Positions 38,748 through 45,973 of a stretch of 64,000 bases of DNA are shown one piece after another. The DNA is from Succinivibrio dextrinosolvens (GTDB lineage Bacteria; Pseudomonadota; Gammaproteobacteria; Enterobacterales; Succinivibrionaceae), in contig NZ_FPAH01000008.1 in the NCBI RefSeq assembly GCF_900116345.1, positions 1 through 64,000 on the forward strand, given 5' to 3'. The notes beneath the pieces were generated by a model. It was given only the letters and a program-made list of their open reading frames with translations, was not told where the DNA came from and did no database searches. The position numbers and the translations under genes are program-made. Positions within the stretch are counted from its first letter, which is position 1. Every line of letters starts with the position of its first letter.

Positions 38748-39419
38748 CTTTTGTAGCATAGGTTTCAGCTTTGCAGTAAGCGGAATGAAGAAATGTACGA
38801 TAGGTCCGGTACATAAGGCTGCAAACAGTGTCCCCTCACGAACAGCTTCAATCTGAGTAAAGCCAGTCAGAAACAGAGAAAGGATAACCGCTGATGAAAC
38901 CAGGAAGATATCAAAGAAAGTCTTTACAAAGCTGAAGGTTCTGTTGACAAGAGGATGGAAAATCTTGATGAAGTATTCTCCTGGAACCATAGCCACGTTT
39001 GAGGTTACAGACATTGATACGGCTAGAGCAAGAAGTACTGTTCCGAAGATTACCAAAGCCCAAGCGACAATGTAATTTATTTCCTCTGGAAGCGTGATTT
39101 TCAGAAGATTCATTCCAAGATCAATCATTGCCGAAAAAATCAGACAGACAGGAATCTGCATTAAAAGATTAACGGCATGTTTCTTTAACGGATCTTTTCC
39201 TATTGAGATGAACATAACCTGAAGAATCATCAGCAGAATGTTAAAGATCAGAGTTGTTTCTCCAAGTGTAAAGGATGAGTGAATTGCCAGCACATAGTTC
39301 GCAGAGGAGATAGGGGTAGTTCCTATATTGGCAAAGGTGATTGAGGCAATTGCGATTCCCTGAAAAACTACAGATAAAAAGAAAAGGGCATACCTTTTCA
39401 GAAGTTCTTTTTTAGACAC
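38745..39419 (-). CDS. YczE/YitT-type integral membrane protein
   Basis: A 224-residue protein with five or six membrane helices (for example YALFFLSVVFQGIAIASITF and VAWALVIFGTVLLALAVSMS). GTTPISSANYVLA near residue 30 and a GEYFIKIF segment resemble the YczE/YyaS family of unknown transport function. The start is taken as the GTG at 39419, with GAAGGG seven bases upstream; a TTG five codons earlier is less likely. It follows infA on the same strand, but a hairpin lies between. Confidence 0.75.
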   Translation of the reverse strand: MSKKELLKRYALFFLSVVFQGIAIASITFANIGTTPISSANYVLAIHSSFTLGETTLIFNILLMILQVMFISIGKDPLKKHAVNLLMQIPVCLIFSAMIDLGMNLLKITLPEEINYIVAWALVIFGTVLLALAVSMSVTSNVAMVPGEYFIKIFHPLVNRTFSFVKTFFDIFLVSSAVILSLFLTGFTQIEAVREGTLFAALCTGPIVHFFIPLTAKLKPMLQK

Positions 39420-39462
39420 AATGATCCCTTCCAAATTTTTGCAAAATTAAGAATAAACTAAG

Positions 39463-39489
39463 CCACTTAATACCTTGTGCATTAAGTGG
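39463..39489 (-). terminator. Hairpin after infA
   Basis: Perfect 9-bp arms CCACTTAAT (39463-39471) and ATTAAGTGG (39481-39489) lie just past the infA stop. The minus-strand tail is only moderately T-rich (CTTAGTTTATTC). Confidence 0.55.
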
Positions 39490-39513
39490 TTATATATTTT
39501 TTAGGGGAATTTA

Positions 39514-39732
39514 TTAGCGGGCGCGGAAGGTAATTCTGCCTTTGGTCAGATCGTAAGGAGTGATCTGAACGGTAACCTTGTCACCAGTAAGAATTCTGAT
39601 GTAATTCTTACGCATCTTTCCTGAGATGTGGGCCATAACAATATGACCGTTTTCCAGCTGAACGCGGAACATAGTATTTGGCAGGGTTTCTAGGATGGTG
39701 CCCTGCATTTCAATGCTTTCTTCTTTTGCCAT
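39514..39732 (-). CDS. infA: Translation initiation factor IF-1
   Basis: The 72-residue S1/OB-fold protein that occupies the ribosomal A site during initiation. The sequence [19 protein letters not shown] through [10 protein letters not shown] matches IF-1 along its full length, including [14 protein letters not shown]. No clear Shine-Dalgarno is visible before the ATG; the leader is T-rich instead. It is divergent from fabB. Confidence 0.97.
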   Translation of the reverse strand: MAKEESIEMQGTILETLPNTMFRVQLENGHIVMAHISGKMRKNYIRILTGDKVTVQITPYDLTKGRITFRAR

Positions 39733-39991
39733 ATAAAAAAATAAATACCTAAATAATACTGGTTTAAGCTGATATATACGTTATATATCGTCTTTACAAC
39801 GTGCGCTATTATACAACAAAATTCAGAAATGCAAATGAAAAGCTATGTTTTTTTTATGTATCTCCACTCTTGAGCAAGCTCTGATTTTTTTTGCGTAAAA
39901 TCTATTATCAATAATGTTGTGATCAGTGATGCAAGAATTCCACAACTTTTGTTGTGATAAGCTTCAAGAGGTATTCACAGGAATACATAAT

Positions 39992-40000
39992 TGTTATAAT
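39992..40000 (+). promoter_or_regulatory. Extended -10 promoter of fabB
   Basis: TGT-TATAAT is a consensus extended -10. TATTCA at 39972-39977, 17 bases upstream, is a weak -35. The start site would be near 40007, leaving a leader of about 100 bases. Confidence 0.6.
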
Positions 40001-40025
40001 TCATCTGAAGTTTTAATTCGTCAAT

Positions 40026-40068
40026 GCACGAAACCGCAACCTTGCACATTTTCTGCGGGAAGACGTGC
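40026..40068 (+). promoter_or_regulatory. Nested stem-loop in fabB leader
   Basis: GCACG (40026-40030) pairs with CGTGC (40064-40068) and, inside it, CCGCA (40034-40038) with TGCGG (40054-40058). It is GC-rich in an AT-rich leader and ends 39 bases before the ATG, so it may be a cis-acting control element. No T-run follows, so it is not a terminator. Confidence 0.4.
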
Positions 40069-40107
40069 GCATATAACATATAAAAAAACTTTAATTTTGG
40101 AGTACGT

Positions 40108-41331
40108 ATGACATTAAAAAAAGTTGTCATTACAGGTTACGGAATTGTATCTTCGATTGGTGTAGGCGTAGATGCAGTTTTAAAGTCACTAAAAGAAGGC
40201 AAATCAGGAATTAAAAAGGCTCAGGACTTTGTTGATAAACAAATGCGTTCCCAGGTAGCCGGTTTAGTTGATCTTGACCTAAAAGATCTTATAGATAGAA
40301 AAGTTCTTCGTTTCATGGGTGAAGCTGCCGCCTATTCATATATTGCTATGAAAGAGGCAATCAGCATGGCCGGTCTTACCGATGAAGATGTAAGCAATGA
40401 TAGAACTGGTCTGATTGCAGGTTCTGGCGGTGGAGACACCAGAACTATTGTTGAATCTGCCGATATTCTTGTTGAAAAAGGGGTAAAGAAGGTTGGTCCT
40501 TATGCTGTTCCAAAGGCAATGAGCTCAACTGTTTCTGCAAACCTTGCAACCGCATTCAAGATCAGAGGTGCTTCCATGAGCGTCAGCTCTGCCTGTTCAA
40601 CCTCTGCTCACTGTATCGCTCTTGCCTGTGATCAGATCGCTTTAGGCAGACAGGATGTGATGTTTGCCGGCGGTGGTGAGTCTGCCGACTGGACTATTTC
40701 ATGTCTTTTTGACGGCATGGGGGCCTTATCAAAAGGCTTTAATGAGACCCCTGAAAAAGCTTCAAGACCATATGATGCAAACCGTGACGGTTTCGTTATC
40801 GGTGCCGGTGGTGGTATTCTGGTTTTAGAATCTGAAGAACACGCAAAGGCAAGAGGTGCTCATATAATTGCTGAGGTTGTTGGCTATGGCGCAACCTCTG
40901 ATGGCTATGATATGGTGGCTCCATCTGGAGAAGGTGCCTTAAGATGTATGAAACAGGCTCTTGAGACCTGTAATTCAAAGATTGATTATATCAATACTCA
41001 CGGTACAGCTACTGTTTTAGGCGATATCAAGGAACTTGAGGCAATTCGCGCTGTATTCGGCGATAACTGTCCTCCTATCTCATCAACCAAGTCTATGACT
41101 GGTCATGCCTTGGGAGCTGCCGGTGTTAATGAGGCTATCTTCTCTCTGATTATGATGCAGAATAACTTTATTGCACCTTCTATTAATATTGAGACTTTAG
41201 ATGAGAATGCCAAGGGCTTTGATATTGTTGCCAATACCGCTCGTGAGGCTACCCTGAATACCATTATGTCCAACAGCTTTGGATTCGGTGGTACTAATGC
41301 TACCCTGATCTTAGGAAAATATAATGGCTAA
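40108..41331 (+). CDS. fabB: 3-oxoacyl-ACP synthase I FabB
   Basis: Elongating condensing enzyme of fatty acid synthesis, needed for unsaturated chains. The thiolase-fold catalytic triad is present: Cys163 (SACSTSAHC), His298 ([11 protein letters not shown]) and His333 ([10 protein letters not shown]), at exactly the E. coli FabB positions. [11 protein letters not shown] and [18 protein letters not shown] favour FabB over FabF. It has 407 residues, as expected. It overlaps rsuA by 8 bases. Confidence 0.95.
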   Translation: MTLKKVVITGYGIVSSIGVGVDAVLKSLKEGKSGIKKAQDFVDKQMRSQVAGLVDLDLKDLIDRKVLRFMGEAAAYSYIAMKEAISMAGLTDEDVSNDRTGLIAGSGGGDTRTIVESADILVEKGVKKVGPYAVPKAMSSTVSANLATAFKIRGASMSVSSACSTSAHCIALACDQIALGRQDVMFAGGGESADWTISCLFDGMGALSKGFNETPEKASRPYDANRDGFVIGAGGGILVLESEEHAKARGAHIIAEVVGYGATSDGYDMVAPSGEGALRCMKQALETCNSKIDYINTHGTATVLGDIKELEAIRAVFGDNCPPISSTKSMTGHALGAAGVNEAIFSLIMMQNNFIAPSINIETLDENAKGFDIVANTAREATLNTIMSNSFGFGGTNATLILGKYNG

Positions 41332-42061
41332 GGATACCCTTCGTTTAGACAAGGCTGTATCTCATAACTTCGATGTACCTCGATCTGCTGCCGCAAAGCT
41401 TATTAAGGCAGGCGAGGTTGAAGTAAATGGTGAAATCGTTTTAGATCCTGCTGCAAAGATTTTAGTAACCGACGAAATCGTTATCGACGGTTACGAGGTT
41501 GAAGCGTCAGACGGATTTAAAAAACGTGTTTTTATGCTTAATAAACCAGCAGGGTATGTCTGTGCCGACAGAGATAACAATAATCCTGTAGTTATAAATA
41601 TCTTCAGCGATATTCCTAAATTCACTCAGATGCACTGTGTTGGCAGGCTGGATATAGATACTACTGGGCTTCTGCTGGTGACTGATGATGGGGAGCTTAA
41701 TCATAAGATAACCTCTCCTAAATCAGAGGTAACTAAGACATATCAGGTTTCAACTCGAGATCCGATTGTTCCAAAGGATGTTGAGCTTTTCAAAAAAGGA
41801 CTGAAACATCCGGAGGAGAAAACCAGATACAAGAGTGCTCTGCTTGAGATCCTCTCAGAACATGAAGCTCTGGTAACGGTTACTGAAGGTCGTTTTCATG
41901 AGGTAAAAAGACTTTTTGAATGCGTAAACAATGAAGTAACAGAGCTTAAACGTCTTTATATTGGACAGCTAAAGTTAGATGATTCTCTTGAAGAGGGGGA
42001 GTACAAAACTTTAGATGAATCTGACCTTCAGAAGGTCTTTCTTCCGTACACAGCTGATTAG
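41324..42061 (+). CDS. rsuA: 16S rRNA pseudouridine-516 synthase RsuA
   Basis: Makes pseudouridine at position 516 of 16S rRNA. An N-terminal S4 RNA-binding domain ([20 protein letters not shown], residues about 6-60) precedes the catalytic domain with the RsuA-family motif [20 protein letters not shown], which holds the catalytic Asp. [11 protein letters not shown] near the C-terminus is typical. It has 245 residues, slightly longer than E. coli RsuA. It begins inside fabB, an unusual partner, implying co-translation. Confidence 0.92.
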   Translation: MAKDTLRLDKAVSHNFDVPRSAAAKLIKAGEVEVNGEIVLDPAAKILVTDEIVIDGYEVEASDGFKKRVFMLNKPAGYVCADRDNNNPVVINIFSDIPKFTQMHCVGRLDIDTTGLLLVTDDGELNHKITSPKSEVTKTYQVSTRDPIVPKDVELFKKGLKHPEEKTRYKSALLEILSEHEALVTVTEGRFHEVKRLFECVNNEVTELKRLYIGQLKLDDSLEEGEYKTLDESDLQKVFLPYTAD

Positions 42062-42089
42062 TCTAATTCTTCACCATAATGGTTCGCAT

Positions 42090-42120
42090 AATAGCAGGAT
42101 TTTTTCTGCTATTTCTTATT
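42090..42120 (+). terminator. Terminator of fabB-rsuA
   Basis: AATAGCAG (42090-42097) pairs with CTGCTATT (42106-42113) around a T-rich loop, followed by TCTTATT. It begins about 30 bases past the rsuA stop. Confidence 0.6.
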
Positions 42121-42186
42121 GTTAATTCTTTCAAAAAAAAATTTTTTTAATATGAAAATTTTTAGTTTTTTCTGTTAGCATATACT

Positions 42187-42204
42187 AATTAGCTATGGCT
42201 AATT
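42187..42204. promoter_or_regulatory. Candidate operator palindrome AATTAGC-GCTAATT
   Basis: Perfect 7-bp inverted repeat, AATTAGC (42187-42193), TATG, GCTAATT (42198-42204). A further half-site, AGCTAATT, lies at 42268-42275. Located 157 bases before the fez-like operon. It does not match the Fur or FNR consensus. Confidence 0.45.
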
Positions 42205-42277
42205 TATGCTGATTAAGGAATTTATTAAACATTATTTCCTGTATTTTTATCATACCTGTTAGACTGAGCTAATTCGT

Positions 42278-42293
42278 ATTACTTATTAGTAAT
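42278..42293. promoter_or_regulatory. Second inverted repeat ATTACT-AGTAAT
   Basis: Perfect 6-bp inverted repeat with a 4-base spacer, ATTACT-TATT-AGTAAT, 68 bases before the operon, close to where a promoter should be. Confidence 0.35.
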
Positions 42294-42360
42294 AAAAATT
42301 TGACTATGCTCACACTTTAATTTGGTAATACAATTGATAAAAAATATTTAAAGGTAACTT

Positions 42361-42651
42361 ATGTTTAATTTCTTATCTCAGTTTTTTAACGAAAAAAAAT
42401 ATTTTCTTTCAACTGTAACCGTTGCAAGCTACATCCCTGGTCGTATCAGAGGCTATAGCTCTCTTGTTAAGGGTAATCATGAAAATGCAAAGGCTCTTGA
42501 AGAATATTTTTCTCAGTTTAAGGAACTGGATAGCTTTTCCATTAATGAAGTAACAGGCTCGATCCTGATTGAATACGATGTGGATAAATTAGCCTCGAAC
42601 AAAGAATTGCTTGAAATAGAACAATGCCTTCGAAAAAAGGCGGGAAAGTAG
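42361..42651 (+). CDS. HMA-like small protein with PGRIR motif
   Basis: A 96-residue protein resembling the HMA2-type ferredoxin-like fold: a first strand with VASYIPGRIRGYS, a helix (ENAKALEEYFSQFKELD) and a hairpin (FSINEVTGSILIEYD). It lacks the CxxC metal-binding pair of usual HMA domains and has PGRIR in the equivalent loop. It is the first gene of a four-gene operon with the P-type ATPase, 10 bases before the next gene. SINEVTGSILIEY recurs as SVNNVTGTILLTY in the next protein, so the two are related. It may be a ferrosome (Fez) component; that is inference from the motif and context. Confidence 0.65.
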   Translation: MFNFLSQFFNEKKYFLSTVTVASYIPGRIRGYSSLVKGNHENAKALEEYFSQFKELDSFSINEVTGSILIEYDVDKLASNKELLEIEQCLRKKAGK

Positions 42652-42661
42652 GGAAAATTAA

Positions 42662-43294
42662 ATGAATCTTACCGTTTTGTCTGTCCTAATCGCTGTAGCT
42701 CAGCCTTTAATGCAGATGGTTTTTAATAATTATTCAAACAAGAAGATTAACGAGAATACTAAATTAGCTATGTTTACCTGTTTACACAGTATAGAAGGCA
42801 GAAGACGCTATAAAAGTGTTCTTTTGAAGGATAAAGCCTTTGGTGAGGCCTTAAAGTCCAAGCTTAAAGGTCTGGGACTTTTTGATCAGATCTCTGTTAA
42901 CAATGTCACCGGTACCATTCTTCTGACCTATAAGAGTGAAGAGAAGGATGTTGATACCGTATTTGAGCATCTGAATGCTCAGACTCTGAAGGTTGCAGAA
43001 AGTAAGACCAAGTTTGCAAATTCAACTCTTGGTGCAGCTTCAGCATATAGTGTAGGTCAGCAGGCAGCATCTATAGGTAGAAATTCTTTAATTGGTCAGT
43101 CATTAAGAAATTACACAACTAAAGTTAATTCCTGCGTAAAGAATTCTACTAACGGAATTGCTGATCTTGCTGTAATTGTCGGTGCGGTCTGTCTATTATG
43201 GGGCGGCTACAAGGTATTTACTCAGAATCAGGTGCCAAGCGGCCCATCTTTAGTCTGGTGGGGCTATAAGATCCTGGAGGGTGGTACTAAATAA
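42662..43294 (+). CDS. HMA-like membrane protein of fez-like operon
   Basis: A 210-residue protein. After a hydrophobic start (LSVLIAVAQPLMQMVF) comes an HMA-like domain (about 35-110) with HSIEGRRRYKS in the metal-loop position and SVNNVTGTILLTY; again there is no CxxC. The C-terminal part is polar, then has one membrane segment (IADLAVIVGAVCLLWGGYKVF, 160-180). It overlaps the ATPase gene by one base (TAATG), so the two are translationally coupled. HMA-plus-membrane-segment proteins next to P1B-6 ATPases are known in ferrosome operons (FezC type); assignment here is tentative. Confidence 0.65.
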   Translation: MNLTVLSVLIAVAQPLMQMVFNNYSNKKINENTKLAMFTCLHSIEGRRRYKSVLLKDKAFGEALKSKLKGLGLFDQISVNNVTGTILLTYKSEEKDVDTVFEHLNAQTLKVAESKTKFANSTLGAASAYSVGQQAASIGRNSLIGQSLRNYTTKVNSCVKNSTNGIADLAVIVGAVCLLWGGYKVFTQNQVPSGPSLVWWGYKILEGGTK

Positions 43295-45453
43295 TGTCAC
43301 AGGTGTTTCACTATACAACTAAGCTAGAGCAGGAATACAGTGCCAAAGGAACGGCTGTTCTTGAATATAAGCTAAGAAAAGTTCCTGGTGTAGTTTCTGC
43401 CTGCATATTAAAGGACAACACCTTAAGCGTTTATGCTAAGGATAAGCTTTCTTTAGCTAAGGCGCTGTTTGCTTTAAGACTTGTTCCTGTGAGAGATGAA
43501 CTTAAAGCCAAAGCAAAAAAAGAAAGAAATGATATCAAGGCTGTATCAGAAGAATTAAAGAACTACAAATTCAAGGCTCTGGTTTCTCTTTTCGGCTTTG
43601 GTGCTTTAGAGGCTTTCAAACGTCTGTCTCCAACAGCATTTACCAATCTGTCTTTTTTAAGAACAGCCTTTGTTCTGCTTATTGCCAAGGATATTTTCAA
43701 GGAAGGCGTGTTGGGCCTTATTAAAGAAAAGGCTCCAAATGCTGATACCTTAACTGCAACAGCCGTGCTGGCATCTGTGCTGTCAGGAAAACCTGAATCC
43801 AGTCTTTCCCTATTAGTTCTGTCCAATTTTGCAGAAATGCTGACTATTGGTGCGGCAGAGAAGGCTCGTCAGCATATTTCAAATCTTCTTGATATGAAGG
43901 AGAAATATGTATGGCTAAAGGATAAGAAGGGGCATGTCTCCAAGGTAAGCATTGACGATGTAATGGTCAATGACGAGGTTGTTGTTTACGTTGGAGAGAA
44001 GATCTGCGTGGATGGTGTGATTATTGAAGGTGAGGCTTCAATTGATCAGTCTTCCTTAACCGGTGAGTCAATTCCTGCATTTAAGACTATAAAGCAGGAA
44101 GTTTATGCCGGTACAGTGGTTCGCTCTGGAGAAATAACAATCAGGGTTTCCAAGGTTGGAGATGAAACCAATCTTGCCCGTATCATAAACATGGTGGAGA
44201 ATGCTCAGAATCGCAGAGCTCCAATTCAGAACTTTGCTGACAGAATGGCTAATGCCCTGGTGCCTATTTCATTTTTGTCTGCTGCCGTTGTTTATGGTGT
44301 AACCCGTGATTTCCAACGTGTATTAAACATGTTCTTCATTGACTTCAGCTGCGGTCTGAAGCTTTCTACTTCAACTGCAATTTCAGCTTCAATCAGTAAA
44401 GCTGCTCAGATAGGTGTGCTGGTCAAAGGCGGTAACTTCATTGAGACTTTAGCTGATATTGATACTGTCATTCTGGATAAGACCGGAACAATTACTGATG
44501 GTCATCCAATCCTGATTGATACTATCAGATGCAATGAGATTGAGGAGAAGGAGCTGGTTCTATTAGCTGCAGCTGCCGAGAAATCTTCATCTCATCCTTT
44601 AGCTGAAGCTGTAATTAATTATGCTCAGGATAAGAACTGGAATGTTCCTCATGAAGTTAAGACAGAGACTGTTGTCGGTCGTGGTATATGCGCTAATGTT
44701 TCTGATTTTGATTCCTATAAGGGTGGTGAGATCCTGGTTGGAAGCAGAACCTTCATGAAGGAGAAGAAAATTCCAGGCGTGAATGACATTGACAGATCTG
44801 GTTTTTCAAAGGAATGCAATATTATTTACGTGGCAAGAAACAGTGAGCTCCTAGGTGCACTGGTAATCACAGATCCAATCCGCAAGGATATCAAGAAGAC
44901 TCTTAACAGAATCCGCCGAAACGGTGTTGACGAAATCGTAATGCTTACTGGTGACAACAAGGTTACAGCAGAGTATGTTGCAGGAAAACTTGATCTTGAT
45001 GGTTACAAGTCTGATGTTCTTCCTCATGAGAAGGCTGAATTTGTTGCAAGTAAGCAGAGTTACTCAAAGGTTCTGATGGTTGGTGACGGTATCAATGATG
45101 CTCCTGCTCTGGCTTATGCCGATATTGGTGTAGCCCTTGGTGGAAAATCTACTGATATTGCCATGGAGTCAGCCGATATTACAATTACTTCTGATGAACC
45201 TTTAAAACTTGCAAAGGTCATGGAATTATCTAAATCCACCATGGGACTGGTTCGTCAGAATTTTGCTGCGACAATTGCCATCAATTCTGCAGCAATGATG
45301 CTAGGTGCGCTAGGAAAGATCAATCCTCTTATTGCGGCAACCATTCATAATGCTGCAACCATAGGTGTTGTTATTAATTCAGCCAGAATTCTTTTTGATA
45401 AGAAGTTTAATTTTGAAAAAATTAAGCGCAATCAGGATCTGGATAATCTATAA
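43294..45453 (+). CDS. P1B-type metal ATPase, FezB-like, FSC motif
   Basis: A 719-residue heavy-metal-type P-type ATPase. The N-terminal 85 residues are HMA-like without CxxC. The core is complete: TGES (256-259), DKTGT with phosphorylated Asp395, a Ser-His-Pro-Leu motif (SSHPLAEA), MLTGDN, and GDGINDAPAL (597-606). The membrane metal site that is CPC, SPC or TPC in other groups reads DFSCGLKLST here (Ser352-Cys353-Gly354), with no Pro. ATPases of this kind (P1B-6) include FezB, which drives iron loading of ferrosomes. Iron is therefore the likeliest ion, but manganese or zinc cannot be excluded. It is third in a four-gene operon. Confidence 0.85.
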   Translation: MSQVFHYTTKLEQEYSAKGTAVLEYKLRKVPGVVSACILKDNTLSVYAKDKLSLAKALFALRLVPVRDELKAKAKKERNDIKAVSEELKNYKFKALVSLFGFGALEAFKRLSPTAFTNLSFLRTAFVLLIAKDIFKEGVLGLIKEKAPNADTLTATAVLASVLSGKPESSLSLLVLSNFAEMLTIGAAEKARQHISNLLDMKEKYVWLKDKKGHVSKVSIDDVMVNDEVVVYVGEKICVDGVIIEGEASIDQSSLTGESIPAFKTIKQEVYAGTVVRSGEITIRVSKVGDETNLARIINMVENAQNRRAPIQNFADRMANALVPISFLSAAVVYGVTRDFQRVLNMFFIDFSCGLKLSTSTAISASISKAAQIGVLVKGGNFIETLADIDTVILDKTGTITDGHPILIDTIRCNEIEEKELVLLAAAAEKSSSHPLAEAVINYAQDKNWNVPHEVKTETVVGRGICANVSDFDSYKGGEILVGSRTFMKEKKIPGVNDIDRSGFSKECNIIYVARNSELLGALVITDPIRKDIKKTLNRIRRNGVDEIVMLTGDNKVTAEYVAGKLDLDGYKSDVLPHEKAEFVASKQSYSKVLMVGDGINDAPALAYADIGVALGGKSTDIAMESADITITSDEPLKLAKVMELSKSTMGLVRQNFAATIAINSAAMMLGALGKINPLIAATIHNAATIGVVINSARILFDKKFNFEKIKRNQDLDNL

Positions 45454-45486
45454 TTTTTGAGACTAACTATATAAAAGGAGATAATT

Positions 45487-45723
45487 ATGTTATCTAACAA
45501 GACTGATTTCTTTATTGGTTTAGCAGCAGGTGTTGTTGCTGGTGCTGTTGGCTATAAGCTTTTCCAGGATCACAAGGAGCAGATTTTAGGTTCTTTTGAT
45601 TCTCTAACCTCAAAGTTCTCAAAGACTGAAGAGACTGCCTTATCCGAGGAAGAGCTTCAGGCTCAGAAAGAGCACTTAGAGGACTTAATTGCTGAGCAGA
45701 AAGCTGCAAAGAAGTCTAAGTAA
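45487..45723 (+). CDS. Small YtxH-like membrane protein
   Basis: A 78-residue protein with one N-terminal membrane segment (FFIGLAAGVVAGAVGYKLF, residues 8-26) and a charged helical tail (EEELQAQKEHLEDLIAEQKA) likely to form a coiled coil. AAGGAG precedes the ATG. It follows the ATPase by 33 bases and ends at a terminator, so it closes the operon. Small glycine-rich single-span proteins accompany several organelle-forming systems; a structural role is only a guess. Confidence 0.65.
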   Translation: MLSNKTDFFIGLAAGVVAGAVGYKLFQDHKEQILGSFDSLTSKFSKTEETALSEEELQAQKEHLEDLIAEQKAAKKSK

Positions 45724-45734
45724 TCTTTACAAAA

Positions 45735-45771
45735 AAAGCTTATCCCAGATGTAAAAGTCTGGGACGGCTTT
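45735..45771 (+). terminator. Terminator of fez-like operon
   Basis: TCCCAGA (45743-45749) pairs with TCTGGGA (45758-45764), extended by AAAGC and GCTTT outside; a short T-rich tail follows. Confidence 0.7.
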
Positions 45772-45896
45772 CTGCCATATCATCTGTAAGACTTTTTTCT
45801 GAAAGTCATTCTCTCCAATCAGAATCATTATTCTCCCTCTTTACAGCGCTTTCTGATACTGTTTATTGCAAACTGATTGAAACAAATTCAATGTAC

Positions 45897-45941
45897 AAAA
45901 AAATCCTTCTTTCAGTTTTTATAGAACTTTCAGAAGGATTT
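45897..45941 (-). terminator. Terminator of lon
   Basis: Perfect 10-bp arms AAATCCTTCT (45901-45910) and AGAAGGATTT (45932-45941); read on the minus strand, seven T residues follow. It lies about 30 bases past the lon stop. Confidence 0.85.
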
Positions 45942-45973
45942 CTTTCTAGAGAACCTTAAGTTTTAGGCTGTTT

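Larger units (their letters stand above)
39733..40107. other. infA-fabB divergent region
   Basis: Holds promoters for both genes. The fabB promoter and leader hairpin are listed separately. A 61-codon open frame here (39926-40111) has no coding character and I do not call it. Confidence 0.45.
42121..42360. other. Upstream region of the fez-like operon
   Basis: Very AT-rich. Besides the inverted repeats listed separately it contains TTGACT (42300-42305) and TAATAC (42326-42331), but the 20-base spacer makes that promoter doubtful. AAGGT just before 42361 is the ribosome site of the first gene. Confidence 0.4.

Noticed and set aside
39926-40111. 61-codon frame running into fabB
   Set aside because: It covers the fabB promoter and leader hairpin and lacks protein-like character.
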